Assembly (NCBI GenBank): GCA_051294375.1 | Contig: CM119268.1 | Coordinates: forward strand, 16,583,181 to 16,647,180 | DNA: 64,000 nucleotides | DNA from: Paraspadella gotoi | Lineage: Eukaryota > Chaetognatha | Direction: 5' to 3' | In this document: one piece after another, positions 1 through 11,648 of the stretch | Layout: each line of letters begins with the position of its first letter | Numbering within the stretch: the first letter of the stretch is position 1 | Translations under genes and position numbers: made by a program | The notes under the pieces: model-generated | Databases searched by the model: none | What the model was told of the DNA's origin: nothing | What the model saw: the letters and a program-made list of their open reading frames with translations, nothing else

Positions 1-552
1 CGATGCCAAATTTGACTTTCCTCTCGGTTTTAAAGATGAATGCACCAGTTGAGCCTGAGATGTCGCGATACTAAAGTAGAGCGAAACTGAATTATGGATG
101 AAAATACTTGGCCGAAGGTTCTCTCCGACCTTCTGACCCTTAGCGCCGCACCGCGTCATGGTAATACCGATCTCGATACCGCATCGGCACCGCAGAGGAC
201 CGCAAACCGACGGCCTCCATTTTTCAAAGAAACTCTTCTTCTTGGAGGTTTTAGTTTCTCCTTTTTTTTCCAAAATCCTCACTTGGTTTGTAGAGTTTTA
301 ACTATTGTAGTAACTAAATGAGTTTAGAAACTCGACATTTCCCTCTGATTCCATTCCGTATCGAAATCCATTGAAAGATCGGACGAGAACGCGGAACTTT
401 TCGGTATGTCATCGGCTAGAGACCGTCTTTTTCGTCGTCGTCGTCGTTCGTCGTCGTTCATCGTCGTTGTTGTCGTCGTCGTCGTCGATTCTATTTCGAA
501 TCCTTTGCCTCAATTCAATTCGAAGAAGATTCTTGCCGGTTAAAGAGAGAGG
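1..552. repeat. First copy of a ~570-bp direct duplication
   Basis: This segment is repeated at 987-1562 at high identity, with many one- to few-base insertions and deletions. It runs directly into the N gap at 553-562, while the second copy continues into unique sequence. The pattern fits two uncollapsed assemblies of one locus better than a biological tandem repeat. Short ORFs inside (for example from position 94) are broken by the indels in the other copy, so I do not call a gene here. Confidence 0.85.
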
Positions 553-562
553 NNNNNNNNNN
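553..562. other. Assembly gap (10 N)
   Basis: A run of ten N between the end of the first duplicate copy and a T-rich stretch. Ten N is a typical placeholder length, so the true distance is unknown. Confidence 0.95.
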
Positions 563-986
563 CCCAGTGATGCTCCCAGTTAAGCTTTTTTTTTTTGCCT
601 TTTTTTTCCGAAGTCGCGAAGATCTAGTTTTTCGGGGTTTTGATTGCACAAGGTTTTAGTCGGAGCCAGTGAGAAACGGAGGGGGTAGACGGAGGGAGCG
701 GTGGAGGAAGGGGTTAAGGGTGAAATCGAGGGAGAAACTGAAACTAAAACGCAAGTTCTTTAAAAGAGATTATCATTTATTCACAATTTTACGACCTACG
801 ATGACTCGAAGACGTCAAGACGTCAACCAAGACACAATTATTACGCGTTTATTTACGTGAGATTAAACGTGGTCAGTAATTAGATTTTAACGTGACAATA
901 ACAAATTATATTTATGCATTTATACAATGACCGACGTCTTATCGCGAAAAATGATTTTACTAAGATTTTAGCGACCAACTGAAATA

Positions 987-1562
987 CGATGCCAAATTTG
1001 ACTTTCTCTCTGTGGAATTTTTTCTCTCGGTTTTAAAGATGAATGCACCAGTTGAGCCAGATGTCGCGATACTAAAGTAGAGCGAAAACTGAATTATGGA
1101 TGAAAATACTTGGCCGAAGGTTCATCTCCGACCTTCTGACCCCTTAGCGCCGCCACCGCGTCATGGATAAACCGATCTCGATACCGCATCGGCACCGCAG
1201 AGGACCGCAAACCGACGGCTCCATTTTTCAAAGAAACTCTTCTTCTTGGACGGTTTTAGTTTTCCCTTTTTTTTTTTTCCAAAATCCTCATTAGGTTTTA
1301 GAGTTTTAACTTAGTAGTAACTAAATGAGTTAGAAACTCGACATTTCCCTCTGATTCCATTCCGTATCGAAATCCATTGAAAGATCGGACGAGAACGCGG
1401 AACTTTTCGGTATGTCATCGGCTAGAGACCGCTTTTTCGTCGTCGTCGTCCGTCGTTCGTCGTCGTTCATCGTCGTTTGTTGTCGTCGTCGTCGTCGATT
1501 CTATTTCGAATCCTTTGCCTCAATTCAATTCGAAGAAGATTCTTGCCGGTTAAAGAGAGAGG
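987..1562. repeat. Second copy of the ~570-bp direct duplication
   Basis: Matches 1-552 base by base, apart from scattered indels concentrated in homopolymers and short repeats such as the CGT-rich tract. The flanking stretch 563-986 has no equivalent copy and shows no gene. Confidence 0.85.
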
Positions 1563-2554
<992 letters not shown>

Positions 2555-2888
2555 GTTTCATTGGAAGCAGGTTCAAATCCTTTTGGATTGGATGTACGGT
2601 CAAGGTTTAAATGGAATAACCCGTTCGAACGTCTTTAACGTCCTGCAGGTAAATGATCATAATTACTTATAATATAATAATATAATAATAAATGAATAAA
2701 TAATAATAATAATAATTGTATAATTTTTAAAGATAAAAAAATAATTTAAAATAAATAATAAGTCAGATAATAATATAATTATATTAATAATAATACAATA
2801 AATAAAGAATATAATAATACTATTAATACATAATAATAATAATAATAATAATAATATAATAATAATAATAATATTAATAATAATAATA

Positions 2889-2926
<38 letters not shown>

Positions 2927-3065
2927 TTAACAATAATAAATAATTAATAATAAATATAATAATATATATAATATAATTATATAATAATTAATAATATAAT
3001 AAATAATATTAATAATAATAATAATAATAAAATATTAAATAATAATAATAATAATAATATATGAT

Positions 3066-3097
<32 letters not shown>

Positions 3098-6000
3098 TAA
3101 TAATATTATATCCCATCAGGCCGCGCGCAGTCTCCAAATCGAACTGCCATCGACGATTGTCTTCACTTCATCCAAACGACGGACACGCCCCCTCTTCGCG
3201 CCTTCACTCCACCACGCTCCCCCCTCCCCTCCATCCTTCCTTCAAGGCTGTGACGTCATCCTCGTCGTCTCTCTCCTCCTCCTCATCCTCCTTGCCGGTG
3301 TCGGGCCGGCGGACGCCGACGTCTGTCGTCGCGCCGCTTCTCGACTCCGTCGTCGAATCGGCGCCGGTTCTTTCTTCCACGACGTCGGCGGTCTCCGGCG
3401 CCAACGCCCCCACCGTCTCGCCCCCTTCGCCCATTGACTCTCTCCCTCTCTCTCCGCCCAAACCGCCTGTCCTACCTCTTTCCGCCTCGTCCTCCTCCAC
3501 CCTCTCTTCCTCATCCGGTCCTCTGACCCTGAGAGGTCACATCCTCTCCGCCCTCTCGTCCTCTCAACATTCCCGACTCTCTCGCAACGGAGGAGGGTCT
3601 TCGTCGTCCTCTTCCTCCTCTTCATCTTCCTCCTCCTCCTCTTCCTCGAACGGCGTCAAACCCTTCTCGGCGCTCGATCGACTCGTAGAGGGCGCCTTCG
3701 CTCGTCGAGCCTGCGCCTCAGCGTCAGACGAATCCGCCGCCGCCGCCACAGAAGCAGCCCCCACGTCTATATCACCGGAAACGAGATTTCGTCGCCTCAA
3801 CGGCGACAACGAAGCCACGTCGACGCCGTCGTCGTCTTCGTCGCCGCCGGGATGCCGCCGGACGCCGGGCGACGACGACGACGCCGCAGTCGACGCGGCC
3901 GACGCCGCAGCGAAGGAGGCGAAGGAGCCTCCGCAGCCGCGGGCGACGGATTCGCCTCCAGTGGTCAATAAACGTAAACGAAAGGCGGTGAGGCGGTTCG
4001 TCTCGGCGCTGGATCTGCGGAAAAAGCGGGAGGAAAGCGAAGGTGGGTTTCGGGGGGACCAGCGGAGTGGGTAGGCAAACTAGGCGTGGGGTTGGGTGAT
4101 GGGGATGTGTTAGGAATGAGGAGGGAGTTTGCGTCTCGAATTTTAGTGGTTACTAGAATTTAAAATTTTCAGCATATATTTAAAAACTGTTCAAGCGACT
4201 AAAAATCCAATGTGTTGTTTTAGAGCGTGATGGATTCACGTAGTTTTTAATTCACCAGTTTCTTTTTTTTTCTTTTGAAGCAGTAGCATTTAAAGCGACA
4301 AAAAGTGAAAGGTTAAAATTTATAATTGAACAAATACATTGTAGACACGTTTGTCTAATCTCTTTCTTCCTCTCTCCTCAAAAAGGCTTCCCCCTCGATG
4401 ATCGCGACGCAGACCCTTCGCCCTTCCGCCTCCAACACGACTTCCATCCCGACCTTCCACACCCTCAACGCCCCCAACGGCCCGACGTCCGCGACCGACT
4501 GGGGGTGCGCCTCGCCCCCGAAGGCGCTTTAACGATGAACAAAGACTCGGCGGACATCGACGACGACAACGACGACGTCTCGTCGCGACGTTTCGGCGAT
4601 GCCTCCTCCTCCGTCGACGATCGATTCGAAGCCGGCGCTCGCGTCGCCGCACGACGCCTCGATTGTCGGAGAGACGCCGATGACCTTTTGGCGTCGCCCC
4701 CGCGACGAAACGGCGCCCTTGGCGACGAACCATCGCCCTCGTCGCCGTCGTCGTCGCCCACGTCTTCGTCTACGCCGCAGACCCGATCAGAGCGGTACGC
4801 CTCGCTGCAGGAGGACCGCGCCGCAGCGGGAAAAGTCGTCATCGCCGATGAGGATCTTAAGTTCATCATCAAAGCGCCGGACAGAGCCGCGTCGGGTGGA
4901 GCTGTCGGATCCAGCGCTTCCTCGGACATGGCCGTCGGGCATTATCTGTGCACGGTGATTAAGGGGGGAAAGCCGGGAAAGGTAAGGTTTTTTAACGATT
5001 ATACTTTATAATTTAAATTGACTAATTTTTTGGCGAAAAAATTAAAAACATTTAGAAATTTTTTTTAAAACATTGCACAACGTAAATAGCAAGTAGAAAT
5101 TTACATTTGAACGGTGAGATACAAAAGTTCAAAACCATTCCAAATCAGCCCTGGAGAGGAGATTTTTCTGCAATAATATGACACTTAATTCTCATTTCAT
5201 TTCCTCAACAGGTCTGCGGTCAGCGGGCGCAGAGCCTCTGCGAATACGCACAGCACCTGTGGAAGCGACACGAAATCGTGCTGCGATCGTTCGACCCGCT
5301 GCTCATTCAGTGCAAACAGTGTCCCTACAAGACTTACCTCAGCTGGAACATGAAGCTGCACATCGAGGCTGAACACGAGAACGGGAAAGTCGCCTGTCCC
5401 GGTAAGACAAAAAGTTTATTGTTTATTCTGAGATGTTGCATATTGTTTCAAATGGACAATAGTCGATTGGGATGTTGGATTTAAGTTTACTGACGATCTC
5501 TTTGTGACCAATTCACTACTCCGTCCCCCTTCAGTCTGCAACAAACTGTTCTGCAACCCCACCTTCCTGGATCTCCACATTGCCGAGCATCACCCGAGTT
5601 CCTCCGCGTCTCCCGTCAAGGCTTCCGCATCATCCTCTTCCTCCTCCCCCTCCTCCTCCTCCCACGCTCGATCCCCCTTCGCCCCTCTGGCAAGCCCGGT
5701 CGCCCGCAGAGCGGAACCTCCGCCTATCAAGCAACGCCGTCAGCTCGACGCTCATCCCGGATTCCATCCGGCACCGCCGGCGTCACCTCTGGCGTTTTCC
5801 GGCGTCGTCAGGGGCGAGGCCGCAGCAGTCGCTGCTGCCAACGCCGCCGCTAACGCCGCCGCCGAGCAGAGCTTCAAATGCGAAGAGTGCGGGAGAAGGT
5901 TTCGCGCTCAGGTGAGGAATAGGTTTTTATTTCAGCCATTTGCATTTTGAGATTAGTTTAATGAAAATGTCCAATGATTTATCACAAAAATAAATGAAAA

Positions 6001-7552
6001 AAGATAATCTTATGAGAAGAAATGACAAATAAAAGTCGGAACTGATTTTTCATGTGTTTCCTCGCAGAATCATTGCGGATTTTTTATGTATTAAATATCA
6101 ACGAACGTGCAAGAATGCCGAATAGTAAATATAATTTGATAGTCAAAGCTTAAAGTAAATTGTTTTCCTACCTTCCACTTTACACTACAGGGCGACTTTA
6201 TTCACCACATGCGTAAGACGCACCTCGAGGAACCAAAGCCGTTGCGATGTCCGCAATGTGAAGACTTCTTCTGCCTTTTCCCTTCCCAACTCAAGCATCA
6301 TTTAAGGATCAAGCACAATATCGAGGTGAAGGGAGCCGTTTGTTGTTGTTATCCTTTTTATTATTGAAAACTACCTTGAGTTGACAATAGTCTTTTAATT
6401 TAGGATTTTTTTTTAGTGGAGATTTACGTCAAATCGTCTTACCAACTATCATTTTAAGTCATAACGAAACCTATTTTTGTTATAGTGATATAAGCAGAAA
6501 CTATATCAGCCACTTCTCGGTAGATCACTTCCAAACTTCGCCTTACCTAATCAACGCCCAACCCTCATTGTGAACACAGCATTCGGAGAGCGCGACTCAT
6601 TGCCACATTTGCGGGATGATGACGACGTCGACGGCCGAACTCCACGCCCACCTCTTGACCTGTCACGCCCCGCCCACTTCCCTAGAGATTCCCAGCAACG
6701 ACCTCCTCACCACCGTCTCCGGGAGGATAACCCCGCCTTCGGGAACCACCTTCCCGGGAAGGTGGGACAGGCTTGAGAGTTGACATGTATTTGAATAAAT
6801 ATATATATATATATTTTTTTTACAGTATTTGACTATTTTTCACCCCATCCTCCTGTGCTCTCCTCAGATCGACCCCTACTAGTCCGTTCCACAGTCAGCA
6901 AACGTCATCCAGCGGCGCCCTAGCGCCTTATGGGCTCCAAGGCGCCGTCGGGGGTTCCCCCGACTCTTCCCCCGGATCAAGTCATCCCCCAGTCGTCTGC
7001 CAAACTTGCGGCAAGACCTTCAAGAACGACAAATATCTTAAGTCGCATCAGTGGTACGCACATTCAGGTAAGATGCACCACACTTTATTTCCTACGTACT
7101 GTTCTCTATCTTTCTATTTTGTAAGCGATGCATATAGATGCAGAAAAGAGAAAGTTAAACTGCGAATGGTTTTATTATTATTGCAATTGCTATACCGTAA
7201 GACTTCGGTTACTATTATTTAATGTAATGCACTATAATGTTACATCCCTTGGAGTGTACTTGGTTTAATCGCACTTGTATGAAGAGAGACAACAAAAAGT
7301 ATTTTTGCGACTCTCGAAATTTCCCATCCAATCTACATAATTTTCCGCCGACTTTTAAACATTCCGACATTTTTTAAAAACACCCAGTTTGTAAATTTCA
7401 ACGATGAACATTTTCGGGAAAAACCGGGAAAAGAAGGGAGAGAGAGAGAGNNNNNNNNNNNNNNNNNNNNNNNNNNNAGAGGAGAAGAGAAGAGAGAGAG
7501 AGAGAGAGAGAGAGAAGAGAGAAGAGAGAGAAGAGAGAGAGAGAGAGAGGAG

Positions 7553-7590
<38 letters not shown>

Positions 7591-8089
7591 AAGAGGGGAG
7601 AGGATTTTCAGAGATTTTCCGGAAATTTTTAATCGACGGAAAGTTTTCGATCCCCCCCTCTTCTCTTCATTCGTTCTCGATAATTTTTGTTCATTTTTTT
7701 TTTCCTTTGCGTCCGAAATTTTTTGATATTTTGCCTCCTCAAATATGACCCACTGTTTACGTTGGAGATTGGGAGGCAATAAAAATCCGTTGGGCGCCAA
7801 AAAGTTGTTGACGGCGACTAGAAAGGAAGGAAGTCGGAAGGGGAGTGGAAGGGGTGCACCGGGTGTAGGGCGAGAAAATTATGGAAGGTGCCATGTGTTG
7901 GATCAGAGTGATAGGGCGTGGTCATTGTTTGCTTGAGTTTCAAAAGAATTGGGAGTATGATTAGATTCGGGTGAGGTTGTCTCGTTTAAAATGGGGACTG
8001 TAAGAGATGGGTGAGTAAAGATTATTTAATGGANNNNNNNNNNNNNNNNNNNNNNNNNCCAAATCTCTCTCTCCTCTCTCTCGCTCTGA

Positions 8090-8137
<48 letters not shown>

Positions 8138-8847
8138 CTCTCCTCGTTAGAGGTATTCGCCCCTGGACGAACGGCTGCGGAGGAAATGAATTCCGTGTAG
8201 TCTGGTGAATGTGTCGGCGAAAAATTATTATTTTCGTGGAGATATGAAAATTAAAGAAAGAGAAAAGACGAAAGTTGATGAAATCAAAGAAAGATTATAA
8301 ACGGGAAGTGGGGAAGTGGGAGAAACGGAAGGAGATGTGGAAAAAATGAACCGAAAACAAAAACAAAAAAAAAAAAAAAAAAAAAAAAAATTGAAAAACG
8401 TTAAATTCAAATTTTACGAAAACGACGTTTTTCATGAAAGAAGGAAAAAATCAATTTCCTACCTCGTGATTTTTTTTTTTTTTGGTTTTTCCGGTTCATT
8501 TTTCACATCTCCTTCCGTTTTCCCACTTCCCGTTTATAATCTTTCTTTGATTTTCATAACTTCGTCTTTTCTCTTTCTTTAATTTTCATATCTCCACGAA
8601 AATAATAATTTTTCGCGAACACATATCACGACTACACGGAATTCCCGCCAAGCCGTTNNNNNNNNNNNNNNNNNNNNNNNNNNNNNNNNNNNNNNNNNNN
8701 NNNNNNNNNNNNNNNNNNNNNNNNNNNNNNNNNNNNNNNNNNNNNNNNNNNNNNNNNNNNNNNNNNNNNNNNNNNNNNNNNNNNNNNNNNNNNNNNNNNN
8801 NNNNNNNNNNNNNNNNNNNNNNNNNNNNNNNNNNNNNNNNNNNNNNN

Positions 8848-8882
<35 letters not shown>

Positions 8883-11648
8883 ATCGACGGGGCAGAGAGT
8901 TTGGCACCTCGGTACCAAATCAAACAAGGGAGGGGAGTCACAGTACTTACCTATTCTCGGAGAACTTCGCCGGGGATGTATTACGAAATGTGATGGAATC
9001 ATATTCATCCTTCATCTCTTCTTTTCTCTTTTATTCTGTATTTTTGTTTTTAATCTTTTTCTTTCTATGTCCCTTCAATCGTATTGATCAATTGGTTTGC
9101 ATCCAGTTTACACAGAGTGTGCGCTCCTCTCGCAGTCGGGCGGTTTTCGGAAAATCGTCGGTCCTCATCGAAGCGTCGCTTTAATAAACGCAAAGAAATG
9201 ATTTGGAATAAACCCGAACTTCACTAGAGGGCGACGTTTAACCTAATCTAATAAACTCTTTTAATTCTTCTTTCCGTTGCTTCTTTCCAAACCATCAACA
9301 TTTTAATTTCTTATTTTTCGATCGTCCTACAAAAAAAAAAATCGAGAACAAAAAAATTTCGTCGGGAAATGTTTTGGGTCCGACTTCACGGGGCGACCCG
9401 CTTGGCGCCTCGGCGACGAAGACGCCCCCGACGGCGAAACTGGGTCTTCGGGGATGTGGAAGGAGAGGATGGCTGGAAGGGAGTGTTAAGGTTTTTTCTC
9501 ACCTCCGTTTCGTCTCGTTCCCACGCGCATGGCTGCGTACATGATAACTCGTCACCTGGCTTTTCTGAGCACGACATTTACTCTTCAATGCGGGCGGGCA
9601 ACTAAAAACTTAAAAAATCTTTTCATCACGACTTTTTGTTGTGAAACCTGAAGTCAGATTGATTGCTGTATCACTGAAATTTCGCAAGCTTTTCCTCTTG
9701 CATAGTTTCGTAGAATTATTATTTATGAGTTATAACTAAGTGTTTATCTTGAAAAATATAATAATATTAAACGCTAAATTCTTACTTCTCTTTAACTTTT
9801 AATACGAATTTTAAGTTCGCCAAAAAAGAAACTTTTTGTTGATCTATACACTCAAAACTCGTCCCAACTCTAAAATTCCATTTTCTCTTTCGGTCTTCGT
9901 ATCAGCGTACCATCTTCTCGAAACTTACCTTCTGCGTCAACGATTCGAGCGACTTACTTTCTCTCCCCCTCCCAATCTTTCACTTACCTTCCGTTGCGAG
10001 TCCAAGTGAATACTCTCTCTGAGACAGACACGAAGAAGGGAAAGGGAGAGAAAATGTGAATTAGAACCGAGAGCCCCCCCCCTCTCTCTCTCTCGTTCGA
10101 AAGACTAAACTCTTTCCTCCCTCCGACTAATTTCGATTTTTCGCCCAACCGGGGTAACCGAGTCGACCGTCTTTCCTTCGTTACGAGTCGCGAATATTTA
10201 GGGTCGAGTTGGAATGAATCGAGCTTCTTCAGGGGACCAAGCATCTCTCACCCCTCCTCCCCTCGGTCCATCCACCACGGTCCCCCATCCACCACCACCG
10301 CAATATAATACAACAATCCTCCCCCCCCTCTTATCTACCATCCCCCTCTCTTTTTTTTTTCCTACCGAAGTTCTAACAAGGACGAAAGAGAAAAGGAGAA
10401 CGGAGAAGGCTCCGCCTTTTGGCCAAACAAGGAAAAGTATTAAGAAGATTTTGACTTTAAGCTACTGAATCTCGCGAGGAACTTTTGGGGGAAACTCCCG
10501 GACATTTTTTTGCCCCTTCGAAGGATTTCCGGGCTTCCGACAGATGCATACATCGCGAGGACAGAATGAGGGAAAGGGGGGATTTTGAAAATGGGGGGAA
10601 AATAAGAGAAGCGATGAAGAGTTGAAGGGAAAAATTCTTGTCTCCCGGTTCCTCAGTCGAATAGCAGAACCTTTTTGGAATAATTTAATTTGGAAGTAAC
10701 GATATTTTTTGGTTTGTGTTCTTTAATAGAGACCCAATGAATTAAGTGAATATTGAAGAAATTAACTGCAATTGCGAATAAACTAAAGAAGTGCATTGTC
10801 ATTTTTTAACCACACTATTCTTAAAAAGCGTATTCTGATGGAAAATTCATAGAATGGTTGTACGTATTTCCTAATGAGAAAATCATAACTCCCTCCCTCT
10901 GCAGGCAAAATCTTCGCGTGCCCAGTTTGCGACAAGCAATTCCCTCGAAAGGCCAACTTACAGCAGCACATCCGCATCATCCACACTCACCGTGGGCAAA
11001 AACCTTTCAAGTGCGCCTACTGTTCTCACGCCTGCTCACTCAAGGAAAATTGTCGGTGAGTGGATGATTTCGTGAGAAAAACCCAATGAATATTTTTTCC
11101 ACACATTGATCTTTTGTCTTTCCGTGACTTTTCCTGGCAACAGAAAACACATCAAGAAATCACATCCGGGTCTCGAGATCCGAGTCATCGAACTCGAGTC
11201 CCCCTCCAATGCTATGGCCGCCGCTGCCCTAGTCGCTGCCACCAACGGCGGCAGTCCCTTGCTGGGCCTGGCGCCGCCTACGTCGACGAGCAACTCTCCG
11301 GCGCCGCGCCAACGACTACCATCCACGTCGTCCACGTCATCATCAGCGTCATCTTCAGGTGCCGCGGCGACGGCTGCAGCCGCCGCGGCCGCCGCGGCCT
11401 TGGCCACGGGTACTTTTCCGTCAAACTTGCGCGACTTTGCTGCCGCGCAGGCCGCCGCCGTCGCGGCCATTTCAGCCGGCGCCCCTTCCCACGCCGCAGC
11501 AGCCCTTATGGCTGCCGGAGCCACCGGCGGGAGAGGAGGTGGTGCCAACCTTCCCGCTGCCGCCTCAGGGGTTGGGTCGACAACTCCGTCCAAGTCGCCG
11601 ACTCCGACAGGAAGGGCGACGGTCTTTGCCGGTTCTGGTGCTAGCTGA
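2555..11648 (+). CDS. BTB/POZ-C2H2 zinc-finger protein, 5' partial
   Basis: Predicted exons: 2555-2648, 3120-3158, 3247-4042, 4386-4981, 5212-5401, 5535-5911, 6191-6325, 6580-6761, 6868-7067, 10905-11055, 11144-11648, about 1087 codons in constant phase. The first two exons encode the last half of a BTB fold (ILLDWMYG, then NVFNVLQAARSLQIE). A long Ser/Ala/Pro-rich acidic linker follows. Eight clear C2H2-type fingers come next, starting CKQC, CPVC, CEEC, CPQC, CHIC, CQTC, CPVC and CAYC; a degenerate one may precede them. Several fingers are split by introns. The last two are joined by a Krueppel-like linker (HRGQKPF). The C-terminus is Ala-rich. BTB-zinc-finger proteins are nuclear DNA-binding regulators that dimerise through BTB; the target here is unknown. 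The 88-nt intron 3159-3246 has a weak donor but a strong pyrimidine tract and restores frame. The N-terminal BTB half is missing from the window. Confidence 0.85.
2660..3110. repeat. TAA/ATA-rich imperfect microsatellite in an intron
   Basis: About 450 bp almost entirely of A and T in TAATAA-type units, filling the intron between the two BTB exons of the zinc-finger gene. No coding content. Confidence 0.9.
7451..7477. other. Assembly gap (27 N) in GA repeat
   Basis: N run inside a GA microsatellite, presumably an unresolved repeat length. Confidence 0.95.
8059..8882. repeat. Large imperfect inverted repeat around gaps
   Basis: The arm 8059-8370 reappears as its reverse complement at about 8477-8882. 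Shared blocks include the TC/GA tract with the CCAAATC/GATTTGG boundary, the GGAATTCCGTGTAGT-like block, the AAAATTATTATTTTCGTGG block and the ACGGGAAGTGGG block. The arms differ by many small indels. Both outer ends meet N runs (8034-8058 and 8658-8847), and an A-rich or T-rich centre separates the arms. Confidence 0.8.
8658..8847. other. Assembly gap (190 N)
   Basis: N run in the right arm of the inverted repeat, next to a GA microsatellite. Confidence 0.95.

Larger units (their letters stand above)
7068..10904. other. 3.8-kb intron of the zinc-finger gene with gaps and GA/TC repeats
   Basis: The preceding exon ends in phase 1 with GTAAG and the next begins after CTGCAG with two bases, so phase is kept across the intron. 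It contains N gaps at 7451-7477, 8034-8058 and 8658-8847, GA/TC tracts at 7441-7590, 8064-8140 and 8848-8877, and a large inverted repeat around 8059-8882. A further exon could hide in a gap, but phase does not require one. ORFs here are repeat translations. Confidence 0.7.

Noticed and set aside
2571-2600. tRNA T-arm-like GGTTCAAATCC
   Set aside because: It lies inside a BTB exon; no anticodon or acceptor stem can be built around it.
3204-3968. Antisense ORFs opposite the Ser-rich exon of the zinc-finger gene
   Set aside because: Mirror translations of low-complexity coding DNA; the plus strand continues in phase into the BTB and finger exons.
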